Notes under the pieces: model-generated
Told to the model about the DNA's origin: nothing
The model's input: only the letters and a program-made list of their open reading frames with translations
The model's database searches: none
Origin: Candidatus Shapirobacteria bacterium
GTDB taxonomy: Bacteria; Patescibacteriota; Microgenomatia; VGLL01
Length of the DNA stretch: 8,594 bases
Reading direction: 5' to 3'
NCBI GenBank assembly: GCA_016866735.1
Contig: VGLL01000039.1
Location: 1-8,594, forward strand
Program-made: the position numbers and the translations under genes
Shown: piece after piece, positions 1-5,585 of the stretch
How the letters are laid out: every line of letters begins with the position of its first letter
How positions within the stretch are numbered: position 1 is the stretch's first letter

Positions 1-101
1 TGGAAGAATTGAAAATCAAGTGGAGTTCTGAGGTCCTCTCATACGAAGGCCCCTTCGGCGTCGGCTATCTAGTGGCAAATTTTAAAATTAAGAAAGCTTA
101 G
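1..101 (+). CDS. 3' end of a probable LigB-like dioxygenase-domain protein (partial)
   Basis: Reading from base 3, an open frame of 32 codons runs to TAG at 99-101; its start lies outside the window. The tail contains SYEGPFGVGYLVA. From memory this resembles the end of the class III extradiol dioxygenase (LigB/MEMO-like) domain that in many bacteria is fused or linked to AMMECR1 as part of the AmmeMemoRadiSam set. The separate AMMECR1 gene at 1924-2457 agrees with this but does not prove it. The metal-binding part of such a domain would lie upstream, so no catalytic residue can be checked. It could be another family ending in a similar Gly-rich strand. Confidence 0.45.
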   Translation, partial: EELKIKWSSEVLSYEGPFGVGYLVANFKIKKA

Positions 102-200
102 GGCCCGCAGGGCTTTTGGGGCATGGGCGCGCTGGGATGGCCGCGTTCGGCCTTATAAAATCATCACATTCTTTGGCCATGTCCAGATTTTGTGATAAAT
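102..200. other. Short intergenic region with weak hairpins
   Basis: This gap separates the end of the partial first gene from the end of the minus-strand peptidase, so it should hold 3' ends from both sides. GGCCG (139-143) pairs with CGGCC (148-152) around a 4-nt loop and is followed by TTATAAAA. On the minus strand, just past the peptidase stop, TCACA and TGTGA can pair across a long loop and are followed by GATTTTAT. Either could be a weak terminator. Neither has a convincing T-run and no gene is visible. Confidence 0.25.
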
Positions 201-866
201 TTAGGCACGAATAATGCCAACCAGTCTTCCCCTTCGGAAACACTTAACATCTCCAAAAAAGGTGGTCTTTTTGCCGTTGATAATGATTCCTGTGCCATCT
301 TTACAGGCGTAAATCAAGCGTGGGCACCTTTGGGAATAGGCTCTTATTTTCTCTTCCCTCCCTTGCGCACCGAAATGAGGAAAGAACTCGAAATTAACCA
401 GGTTCAAGGCCGAGAAATCCTTTAGCCCCAACCTATTTCTATCTTCCGGCTCACCTTTAAAGAGAGTCGTGATGGCAATCGTCGGCGCCATGATAATCGC
501 GCCGGCGCTGATGCCGATTAAGACACCTTTCTTTCGGGCATACTCCCTTAGAAACGAAGAAAACTCCCGCCTCTTAATATGATAAAGAAAATGGTAGGTG
601 TTGCCTCCCGAGAGATGAATGGCATCGCAAGTAGCAAGAGCCTCTTTTATTTTGGGACGATATTCTTTGTCCAAATCAAAATACAAGAATTCCGAGAAAC
701 CGTACTGCTGATAATGGTCCTTTACATCTTTAAAGTACTTTCTCTCCTTATCGGTTTCCGAAGAAATATAACCTATTTTCGGCTTTTTCTTGCCAATCAG
801 TTCATAAACCGCCCTATCAAATTCTTTATTCGCCCCGAGTATATCGCTATAAAATGCCAATCTCAC
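201..866 (-). CDS. Peptidase E-like protein (S51 family, class I glutamine amidotransferase-like fold)
   Basis: This 221-residue protein has the length and motifs of the S51 family (PepE aspartyl dipeptidases and cyanophycinase relatives), serine hydrolases with a glutamine-amidotransferase-like fold. GGNT at 87-90 and the nucleophile elbow GISAGA with Ser120 are clear, and PHF gives His164 as the likely general base. PepE of Salmonella uses Ser120, His157 and Asp135; by eye Leu135 falls at the Asp position here, though nearby acids at 139, 141 and 142 could serve. No signal peptide or membrane segment is seen, so it should be cytosolic. The start is GTG, chosen because an extended -10 ends 6 nt upstream and there is no Shine-Dalgarno. 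Aspartyl dipeptidase activity is a family expectation; the substrate is unknown. Confidence 0.88.
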   Translation of the reverse strand: MRLAFYSDILGANKEFDRAVYELIGKKKPKIGYISSETDKERKYFKDVKDHYQQYGFSEFLYFDLDKEYRPKIKEALATCDAIHLSGGNTYHFLYHIKRREFSSFLREYARKKGVLIGISAGAIIMAPTIAITTLFKGEPEDRNRLGLKDFSALNLVNFEFFPHFGAQGREEKIRAYSQRCPRLIYACKDGTGIIINGKKTTFFGDVKCFRRGRLVGIIRA

Positions 867-881
867 ACTTAAATTCTATCA
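867..881 (-). promoter_or_regulatory. Extended -10 promoter of the PepE-like gene (predicted leaderless)
   Basis: On the minus strand TG-A-TAGAAT occupies 881-873 and is followed by six bases (TTAAGT) and then the GTG start at 866. Transcription would begin at or next to the start codon. No -35 or Shine-Dalgarno sequence is apparent. Confidence 0.5.
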
Positions 882-1029
882 TGAAAACGGAAAACCACGG
901 ACGCAAAATTCTGCTACAGCAGGATTTTGTGTCCTTACCTGAATTAAAACCGGCAAATTTAAAAGCGGCTTACTTCCCCGCCGGACGGGAAAACCAGATC
1001 AGAAATAATCTTTCCATAAATTCTCCTCC

Positions 1030-1058
1030 AGCCTCAAAAGGAGACTCCTTTTGAGGCT
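1030..1058. repeat. Perfect palindromic repeat, copy 1 (14-bp arms)
   Basis: The arm AGCCTCAAAAGGAG (1030-1043) is mirrored exactly by 1045-1058 around a single central base. It begins inside the stop codon of the minus-strand phosphoesterase, so it forms the first 3' untranslated bases of that mRNA. There is no T-run on either side, so it is not a standard intrinsic terminator. A degenerate copy lies at 2909-2937, also just after a stop codon, so this is a dispersed element rather than a chance palindrome. The rest of the 867-1056 gap shows no convincing gene. Confidence 0.85.
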
Positions 1059-1881
1059 ACTCCACCCAAACTCTCTTTTTCTCCAGTTTCACCTCGGGGA
1101 GAGAAACGGAAACTTCCAAAAAGCGGGCGGGCTGGTTGCCTTTATCGGTATAAATCGCGCCGTCGGTAGTTGTTTTTAGACCATCCAGTTCGTAGGAAGA
1201 AAGATAGTGAATGTGGCCGGCAAAAAGCTCTCTGACTTTCGCCCCAACCAATTCTTTTACCAAGCGAGCCGCCTGACTAGCAACCCTGGAATTATCCTCC
1301 CCCATAACATGAGCTAGAAGCGAGTGATTTAAGGGCATGTGGGCAAAAACAAGGCAATAAAGTTTGGGACAATCGACTAACTCCCTTTTAAGCCACTTCT
1401 CTTGCGCTTCGTCAACCCCCACTAAGCCATCTCCATTATTAACGAGAATAAATTTAATCTGCCCTTTTTGAAAAGACTGATAGTCTTGGCCAAAAACTTC
1501 TCGAAAAGGATCTTCTCCGCTCTTTGTTGACCACAAATCATGATTGCCGGGAATAACATAGTAATCCAGGCCGCTTCGCTCCAAAATATCTTTTACCCTA
1601 GCTAGCTCTTTTTTATTTCCCACGGTCGTTAGGTCGCCAGCCACGATGATAAATTCTGCGCCATCAGCGCGAATTTTGTTTAGCGATTTTTGCAGGCTTT
1701 GGTAATCCGAATGGATATCGGAGATAATGGCAAAGCTAAAAGAAGAAAGGGGGGTGGCTGTAGGCGTTGGCGTGGGACTTAAAAACTCGTTTTTCTGCGG
1801 CTCATTTAGACTTTTACTAAAAACGAAAAATAAAACTAAAAGCAAAAACGAAACTGCCAGCAGCCGACGAATCCATCTCAT
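1057..1881 (-). CDS. Membrane-anchored calcineurin-like metallophosphoesterase
   Basis: The frame is open upstream to 2055, but I place the start at ATG 1881: it follows an extended -10 by 7 nt, gives a proper N-terminal anchor, and avoids overlap with the divergent AMMECR1 gene. The 274-residue protein has basic residues at 2-6, a hydrophobic segment at about 7-21, a Ser/Pro/Thr linker at 35-44, then a two-metal phosphoesterase domain. All expected motifs are present: SDIH (Asp55, His57), GDLT (Asp83), GNHD (Asn113, His114), AHMP (His181) and GHIH (His223, His225). The linker after the anchor places the domain outside the membrane. The family cleaves phosphomono- or diesters; the substrate cannot be read from sequence. 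The core is complete and should be active. Confidence 0.9.
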   Translation of the reverse strand: MRWIRRLLAVSFLLLVLFFVFSKSLNEPQKNEFLSPTPTPTATPLSSFSFAIISDIHSDYQSLQKSLNKIRADGAEFIIVAGDLTTVGNKKELARVKDILERSGLDYYVIPGNHDLWSTKSGEDPFREVFGQDYQSFQKGQIKFILVNNGDGLVGVDEAQEKWLKRELVDCPKLYCLVFAHMPLNHSLLAHVMGEDNSRVASQAARLVKELVGAKVRELFAGHIHYLSSYELDGLKTTTDGAIYTDKGNQPARFLEVSVSLPEVKLEKKRVWVE

Positions 1882-1897
1882 AGGATCAATTTTAACA
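1882..1897 (-). promoter_or_regulatory. Extended -10 promoter of the phosphoesterase gene
   Basis: On the minus strand TG-T-TAAAAT (1897-1889) is followed by 7 nt and then the ATG at 1881. This predicts a leaderless mRNA and decides the start against the much earlier in-frame ATG at 2055. It lies face to face with the promoter of the divergent AMMECR1 gene. Confidence 0.55.
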
Positions 1898-1908
1898 GAT
1901 CGGCGATA

Positions 1909-1923
1909 TGCTATCATGAGATA
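1909..1923 (+). promoter_or_regulatory. Extended -10 promoter of the AMMECR1 gene
   Basis: TG-C-TATCAT (1909-1917) is followed by 6 nt and the ATG at 1924, predicting a leaderless mRNA. Exactly 17 bp separate this -10 from the opposing -10 at 1889-1894, so each hexamer occupies the -35 position of the other promoter. Confidence 0.55.
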
Positions 1924-2457
1924 ATGGATCCCTACATCCGACTTGCTAAAGAGGTAATTGAAACCTATATTAAGACAGGAAAAGCCGCGAGCCTTCCTAA
2001 AAACCTGCCCAAAGAAATGTTTGAGAAAAGAGCTGGAGTATTTGTCTCTTTGCATTTAAATGATGGTTCTTTAAGAGGTTGTATCGGCACCTTTCTGCCA
2101 ATAAGATCGAATATAGCTGAAGAAATAATGCAAAATGCCATTTCTTCAGCCACCAGCGATCCTCGCTTCCCGCCGGTTTCTAAAGAAGAACTTGATAGCC
2201 TCGTCTATTCTGTTGATATTCTCTCCCCTTCGACTCCGCTTGAGGCAAGCGAACTCTCGTCTCTGGATCCCAAAAAATATGGCTTAATCGTCTCTACTGA
2301 TGACGGCCGAAAAGGCTTACTTTTGCCCGATATTCCCGGGGTGGAAAGCGCCGAGGAGCAATTCCAAATCTGCTGCCGCAAGGGCGGTATCTCCCCTGGT
2401 GAAAAAGTAAGTTTGGAAGTCTTCACCGTCGAACGGCACGAGGAAAAGGCAAAATAA
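1924..2457 (+). CDS. AMMECR1 domain protein (AmmeMemoRadiSam system protein A-like)
   Basis: This 177-residue protein is a single AMMECR1 domain. The family hallmark LRGCIG is at 50-55 with the conserved Arg51 and Cys53. The central and C-terminal AMMECR1 features follow: the DPRFPPV segment, a PL(E)-type strand in the middle, and the C-terminal GLLLPDIPG stretch. In many prokaryotes AMMECR1 is encoded with or fused to a MEMO/LigB-like dioxygenase domain and a radical SAM enzyme. Those proteins are proposed to act together, but the reaction is not established. Here the domain stands alone, with a possible LigB-like partner ending at base 101 and two unrelated minus-strand genes between. The start is set by the close -10. 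No signal peptide; cytosolic. Confidence 0.93.
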   Translation: MDPYIRLAKEVIETYIKTGKAASLPKNLPKEMFEKRAGVFVSLHLNDGSLRGCIGTFLPIRSNIAEEIMQNAISSATSDPRFPPVSKEELDSLVYSVDILSPSTPLEASELSSLDPKKYGLIVSTDDGRKGLLLPDIPGVESAEEQFQICCRKGGISPGEKVSLEVFTVERHEEKAK

Positions 2458-2474
2458 GCTTCTCTGTATAAATG

Positions 2475-2494
2475 TGATATACTTTCGGCGGTAT
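2475..2494 (+). promoter_or_regulatory. Extended -10 promoter of the 136-residue unknown gene
   Basis: TG-A-TATACT (2475-2483) lies just past the AMMECR1 stop. Transcription would start near 2490, leaving about 5 nt before ATG 2495. The earlier in-frame GTG at 2474 lies upstream of and abutting the promoter, so it cannot be the start. Confidence 0.5.
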
Positions 2495-2905
2495 ATGTGC
2501 GAGAGAGAACCGGAACGAAACCGCTCAATACGACAACTACTAGGCGCAGTGGGGCGTGCCGCGGCCAGAGCTCGCGAGTGTTTGGACGCTCTCTCCCGGG
2601 TACCGCCCGGAGACATAGACGCTATTTTGGTTGCTACGGTAATCTATGCCGATCATTGCATGCTTCGCGCCGAGGGAATGGGCGGGCGCTTAATTGTCCC
2701 TGCACTTCTTATGCGCAAGCTCGGTTACAACGGTAGCGGCAAAGATCCTCTCAAAAGACACAAAGAAGTAAGCGAAATAATCTTGGCCACGCTCAACATG
2801 CTAACGTTTGTGGAGGCTTTAGAAAAAGTGGAAAGTGGCGAGGGAACATCCTATTACCAAGTTCACAACCCCGAATTGTTAGCTCGTTTTTCCTTAACCG
2901 TATAA
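2495..2905 (+). CDS. Hypothetical protein, 136 residues
   Basis: I do not recognise this protein. The start is ATG 2495, because the upstream GTG lies before the predicted transcription start. The first 30 residues are rich in Arg and Glu (CEREPERNRS, then RAAARAREC) and probably helical. A hydrophobic helix follows (IDAILVATVIYADHCML), then a GGRLIVPALLMRKLGY segment, a charged helix (KRHKEVSEIILATLNMLTFVEALEKV) and a short C-terminal tail. No signal peptide or clear transmembrane segment is seen. Two Cys (2 and about 30) are near the N terminus and one is in the hydrophobic helix. The 5' half uses more GC-rich codons and rarer Arg codons than its neighbours, which could mean acquisition. 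It has its own promoter and a palindromic repeat just after its stop. The small helical layout could suit a regulator or adaptor, but that is a guess. Confidence 0.6.
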   Translation: MCEREPERNRSIRQLLGAVGRAAARARECLDALSRVPPGDIDAILVATVIYADHCMLRAEGMGGRLIVPALLMRKLGYNGSGKDPLKRHKEVSEIILATLNMLTFVEALEKVESGEGTSYYQVHNPELLARFSLTV

Positions 2906-2908
2906 TTT

Positions 2909-2937
2909 AGCCTCAAAGGGGGTCTCCTTTTGAACCT
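2909..2937. repeat. Degenerate copy 2 of the palindromic repeat
   Basis: The 29 bases starting AGCCTCAAAGGGGG match the copy at 1030-1058 with four substitutions plus the central base. The hairpin is largely kept: 12 of 14 arm positions still pair (two as G-U), with a 2x2 mismatch near the base. It starts 3 nt after the stop of the unknown gene and lies upstream of the def promoter. Position right after a stop codon is shared with copy 1. Confidence 0.7.
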
Positions 2938-2961
2938 ACTTTCAAACTTTTGAACTCGCGC

Positions 2962-2996
2962 TTGTCAAGATATCTTGGTCCCCGTATAATAAGCTC
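2962..2996 (+). promoter_or_regulatory. Strong promoter of def-fmt
   Basis: TTGTCA (2962-2967), a 17-bp spacer and a perfect TATAAT (2985-2990) make the best consensus promoter in the window. The first base after the usual 6-7 nt gap is at 2997, the GTG start, so the mRNA should be leaderless. Confidence 0.8.
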
Positions 2997-3542
2997 GTGA
3001 TGTTTAGGATTTTAGCTTTGCCTGAACCAATCTTGCGCCAGAAGGCCAAGCCGGTCGCGGAAATTGATGGGGAAACGAAAAAATTCGCCGACGAATTGGT
3101 TCTCTTCCTGCAGAAAGGGAACAAAGGGCGGCCCTGGGGCGTCGGCCTGTCTGCCCCCCAAGTCGGCCAGTCATTAAGGGTAATTGCCATTTACTCGCCC
3201 AAGAGCCGCCGCTATCTGGCCCTTGTCAATCCGGAAATTATCTGGCGGTCGAAAAGAACGACCTTGGGGCTGGGCGGCGACAAACATTTTCTTGAGGGCT
3301 GTCTTTCCGTTCCCGGCTTCTGGGGCAAAGTCAGGCGGTCTTCGATTATTAAAGTCGGTTACCAAACCCCGGCCGGAGTCAAAATGGTAAGAAGATTTCG
3401 GGGGTTTACGGCCCCGGTCATCCAGCACGAAATTGACCATCTGGACGGCATTCTGTTTATCGACCGGCTGCAAGAGCAAAACGGCAGATTGTTCAGATTG
3501 GTAAAAGAGGCAGACGGCCGCGAAAAAATGGTTCCGGTATGA
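2997..3542 (+). CDS. def: Peptide deformylase
   Basis: Removes the formyl group from the N-terminal Met of new proteins, using a catalytic metal (usually Fe2+) in the cytosol near the ribosome exit. All three family motifs are present in 181 residues: GVGLSAPQ at 48-55 (the usual form is GxGLAAPQ, with Ala for this Ser), EGCLS at 100-104 with metal ligand Cys102, and HEIDH at 144-148 with ligands His144 and His148 and catalytic Glu145. Length is normal. The start is GTG 2997 or the ATG right after it at 3000; the promoter spacing slightly favours GTG and the difference is one residue. It overlaps fmt by four bases (ATGA), so the two are translationally coupled and make the add-and-remove pair for formyl-Met. 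Confidence 0.97.
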   Translation: MMFRILALPEPILRQKAKPVAEIDGETKKFADELVLFLQKGNKGRPWGVGLSAPQVGQSLRVIAIYSPKSRRYLALVNPEIIWRSKRTTLGLGGDKHFLEGCLSVPGFWGKVRRSSIIKVGYQTPAGVKMVRRFRGFTAPVIQHEIDHLDGILFIDRLQEQNGRLFRLVKEADGREKMVPV

Positions 3543-4462
3543 CTAAAATCGTTTTCTTTGGCGCCTCGTCCTACTGCTTAACCATCCCGGGGTCTCTTTT
3601 TGAAACTGGCCAATTGGCGGGAATCGTTTCCCAACCAGATCGACCAGTCGGCAGAAAAAATATCCTCACTCCTAATCCTGTTTCCCTTTTCGCCTTAAGC
3701 AAAAATATTCCCCTACTTCGGCCAGAGAAGTTAGGCCCAAGCGAAAAAGAATGGCTTCAAAAATTAGGGGCCGATCTTTTCTTAGTTGCCGACTATGGCT
3801 TAAAGATCCCAAAAAATATCTTTACCTTGCCCAAATATCAAGCCTTAAATATTCACTTCTCCAAACTGCCAAAATACCGCGGCCCTTCGCCCGTTCAGCA
3901 AACGCTTCTGAATGGCGACCTGGAGGCTGGCATTTCCTTTGTTGTCATTAGCGAAGGCTTTGACACCGGCGATATTGTCTATCAGGAAAGCATTCCTCTT
4001 GCCGGTCACGAAACGACCGGCTTGCTCTATCGGTCTCTCTTTGAAAAAACAGCCGCTATTTTGCCTCTGGTCTTGGAAAAATATCTTAGCGGCGAACTCA
4101 AGCCTCGACCGCAGGAGAAAACCGGTATCTCTTACTGCCAAAAGATCAAGAAAGAAGACGCGTTCGTTTCTAACCAAGATCTGGAAGAAGCCATCAACAA
4201 GGGCAGCGTGAAGGCGCTAGAAATCGAAAGAAAAATCCGGGCTTTTTCTCCCTGGCCGGGAGCCTATACCAATGTAGAATTAAAAATTAAAAATGAAAAA
4301 TTAAATAGGAGGTTGAAACTTCTTAAAGCCCACCTTGAGACGACATCAGCCAACATGGAACATGGAACAGCGAAACATTTAAAACTCACATTAGATGAGG
4401 TTCAATTAGAGAACAAAAACCCGGTCTCCTGGAAGCAATTTAAAGAGGCGTATCTTTCTTAG
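3539..4462 (+). CDS. fmt: Methionyl-tRNA formyltransferase
   Basis: Transfers a formyl group from 10-formyl-tetrahydrofolate to Met-tRNA(fMet) for initiation. The 307-residue protein has the expected catalytic trio: Asn104 and His106 in NIH, followed by the SLLPxYRG-like KLPKYRGPSPVQ, and Asp142 in GFDTGDI. SQPDRPVGRK at 31-40 is the family's N-terminal loop. The C-terminal tRNA-binding domain starts near FSPWPGAYT and is full length, but carries two low-complexity insertions: an AT-rich one encoding ELKIKNEKLN and one encoding NMEHGT. Start ATG overlaps the def stop (ATGA); no Shine-Dalgarno is seen, so it depends on def translation. Its 3' end overlaps rpmB by 23 bp on the other strand. Confidence 0.95.
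   Translation: MTKIVFFGASSYCLTIPGSLFETGQLAGIVSQPDRPVGRKNILTPNPVSLFALSKNIPLLRPEKLGPSEKEWLQKLGADLFLVADYGLKIPKNIFTLPKYQALNIHFSKLPKYRGPSPVQQTLLNGDLEAGISFVVISEGFDTGDIVYQESIPLAGHETTGLLYRSLFEKTAAILPLVLEKYLSGELKPRPQEKTGISYCQKIKKEDAFVSNQDLEEAINKGSVKALEIERKIRAFSPWPGAYTNVELKIKNEKLNRRLKLLKAHLETTSANMEHGTAKHLKLTLDEVQLENKNPVSWKQFKEAYLS
4277..4305 (+). repeat. AT-rich micro-repeat inside fmt
   Basis: Two near copies of the pattern AATTAAAAATTAAAAATG and a following AAAAATTAAA lie in frame in the Fmt C-terminal domain and encode ELKIKNEKLN. Homologues, as I recall them, have only a short NGK-like turn here, so this appears to be an insertion. Length in frame is preserved. Confidence 0.55.
4352..4369 (+). repeat. 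AACATGG tandem micro-repeat inside fmt
   Basis: AACATGG is repeated every 7-8 bases (AACATGGAACATGGAACA), read in frame as NMEHGT. It is the second low-complexity patch within 100 bp of the Fmt C-terminal coding region and lies between conserved strands. Confidence 0.5.
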
Positions 4463-4679
4463 TTTCGCGCCTTGCGCTTTGCGTTTTAATTTTCTTCAGG
4501 CACTTAGCACAGAGCTTCATCCTTTTACCACCAATCGTCGCCCACTGCAAATTGGGTTTGAAAACCTTCACGGTTTTTGGCGCTCTTTTTTTCCACTGGC
4601 CGCCCGCCACTCCCGGCTTGTGCCGACCGGTGCGTCCGACCACCTTTCCTTTGCCGCATATTTGACAGCGAAAAGACAT
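4440..4679 (-). CDS. rpmB: 50S ribosomal protein L28
   Basis: Large-subunit ribosomal protein that binds 23S rRNA. The 79-residue basic protein starts MSFRCQICGKG, the usual L28 opening, followed by a GRTGRHKPG loop and the KVFKPNLQ strand. CQIC (5-8) and CAKC (57-60) form a four-Cys zinc site, as in the zinc-binding version of L28. Length is typical. It is transcribed against fmt and its stop lies 23 bp inside the fmt coding end. The start ATG follows an extended -10 by 7 nt, so a leaderless mRNA is likely. It is separated from the divergent membrane protease gene by only 29 bp. Confidence 0.93.
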   Translation of the reverse strand: MSFRCQICGKGKVVGRTGRHKPGVAGGQWKKRAPKTVKVFKPNLQWATIGGKRMKLCAKCLKKIKTQSARRETKKDTPL

Positions 4680-4708
4680 GTAGTATACTTTATCATAAAT
4701 CTGTCAAG
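4662..4708 (+). promoter_or_regulatory. Promoter of the site-2 protease gene
   Basis: TTGACA (4662-4667), a 16-bp spacer and TATACT (4684-4689) form a near-consensus promoter that begins inside the 5' end of rpmB. Transcription would start near 4696-4697, giving a leader of about 12 nt with no Shine-Dalgarno. The -10 is part of the perfect palindrome AGTATACT (4682-4689). Confidence 0.7.
4680..4695 (-). promoter_or_regulatory. Probable extended -10 of rpmB
   Basis: On the minus strand TG-A-TAAAGT (4695-4687) is followed by 7 nt and then the rpmB ATG, the same spacing as other genes here. An alternative is TTGACA (4707-4702) with TATACT (4687-4682), but its 14-bp spacer is short and transcription would start past the ATG. 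Confidence 0.4.
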
Positions 4709-5362
4709 ATGTTAAGTGATCTATTTTTAAGTCCACTCCGGTTAGTCATTTACCTGGCGGCCCTGGTCGTGGCCATCACCATTCACGAATACGCGCACGC
4801 CGCCGCTGCCGACCGCCTCGGCGATCCAACGGCCAGGCTTAAGGGAAGAAAAACCCTTAATCCCCTCGCCCACCTCGATCCCTTGGGGACACTGATGCTG
4901 CTTCTCTTCCGCTTTGGCTGGGGCAAACCGGTGCCGATTGATTCTTTCAACCTCCGCAATCCCCGCCGCGATGCCGCTCTGATTTCCCTTGCCGGGCCGG
5001 GGACAAATCTCATCTTTGCCCTCATTCTCTCTTTAATTTTAAGAATCGGCCTCTTTTTCGGTCCCCTCCCGCTTAAGGCCTTCTTGGCGGTAATCTTTGA
5101 GCCAATTATTGTGCTCAATGTTGCCCTCGGCATTTTTAACCTTCTTCCCTTTCACCCCCTTGATGGCGGCAAGATCCTTGTCGGCATCTTGCCTTCCGAA
5201 CTGGCCGAAGAATGGGACCGGATCCTTTCCCAATACGGCTTAATTATCCTCATTTTCTTGCTTCTGCCGGTGATGGGAACTTCGCCTGTCTATGCCCTTG
5301 TTTTCCCCGTCATCAACCTCATTCTCCGCCTCTTCCTCCCCGGGGGTTCGGGCTTGATTTGA
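4709..5362 (+). CDS. Site-2 protease family (M50-like) membrane metalloprotease
   Basis: Zinc protease that cuts substrates within the membrane; in bacteria, relatives take part in regulated proteolysis of membrane-bound factors. The frame is open upstream, but ATG 4709 is chosen because the earlier starts lie in or before the promoter and inside rpmB. In 217 residues: a hydrophobic first segment (about 11-25) running into HEYAH (His26, Glu27, His30), then NPLAHLDPLGT (51-61), a GPGTN turn (96-100), several hydrophobic helices, and NLLPFHPLDGG (144-154) carrying Asp152, the third metal ligand. This is the compact single-domain form lacking PDZ or CBS domains. The substrate is unknown. Confidence 0.9.
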   Translation: MLSDLFLSPLRLVIYLAALVVAITIHEYAHAAAADRLGDPTARLKGRKTLNPLAHLDPLGTLMLLLFRFGWGKPVPIDSFNLRNPRRDAALISLAGPGTNLIFALILSLILRIGLFFGPLPLKAFLAVIFEPIIVLNVALGIFNLLPFHPLDGGKILVGILPSELAEEWDRILSQYGLIILIFLLLPVMGTSPVYALVFPVINLILRLFLPGGSGLI

Positions 5363-5585
5363 TTTATAGCGCGAGCAAAACCCCGACCAATAGCGAAGAT
5401 AACCAATTTTTAGGGAAATTGAAGATCGGCTATTCCTAGAGGTATGTATTCCTTATCAGGATTTGGAAGCCGATCTTCATTTAGTGAGGCCAGAATAAGC
5501 GCTTTTCTCTCACCTTAGCGGCCGAACGGCCATAAAAATTGCGTTATCGAAGCGTTATTTAGATATGTTTTGATATATTGACAGA
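5363..5585. other. Gene-free stretch with several inverted repeats
   Basis: No credible protein gene is seen. The strongest signal is a perfect 12-bp inverted repeat, TGAAGATCGGCT (5420-5431) with its complement at 5468-5479, around 36 bases. Others are CAATTT/AAATTG (5404-5409, 5416-5421), GTGAG..AGAA/TTCT..CTCAC (5484-5513), and GGCCG/CGGCC (5520-5524, 5527-5531). None carries a T-run, so they are not standard terminators. The end of this stretch (5571-5585) is the promoter of the candidate RNA described next. These could be the 3' structured region of the protease mRNA or a second RNA element. Confidence 0.5.
5571..5585 (+). promoter_or_regulatory. Extended -10 promoter of the candidate RNA
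   Basis: TG-A-TATATT (5571-5579) is the same promoter form seen at most genes here. Transcription would start near 5586, exactly where a pairing with bases before a terminator begins. No good -35 is visible. Confidence 0.4.

Noticed and set aside
192..425. Open frame of 77 codons on the plus strand
   Set aside because: It lies mostly antisense to the PepE-like gene, whose family motifs are clear, and shows no domain of its own.
854..1054. Open frame of 66 codons on the plus strand, also possible from ATG 881
   Set aside because: It starts inside the PepE-like gene's promoter or coding start, has no ribosome site or recognisable domain, and ends inside the palindromic repeat.
1882..2055. N-terminal extension of the phosphoesterase from ATG 2055
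   Set aside because: It would overlap AMMECR1 on the other strand, would run through the promoter, and would bury the N-terminal anchor 58 residues in.
2497..2736. 79-codon frame overlapping the unknown gene
   Set aside because: Arg/Ser/Thr-rich composition typical of a shifted frame; the 136-residue frame has helical hydrophobic patterning and covers the whole interval to the repeat.
4577..4708. Upstream extension of the membrane protease frame
   Set aside because: It is antisense to rpmB and upstream of the predicted transcription start; the protease fold starts naturally at 4709.
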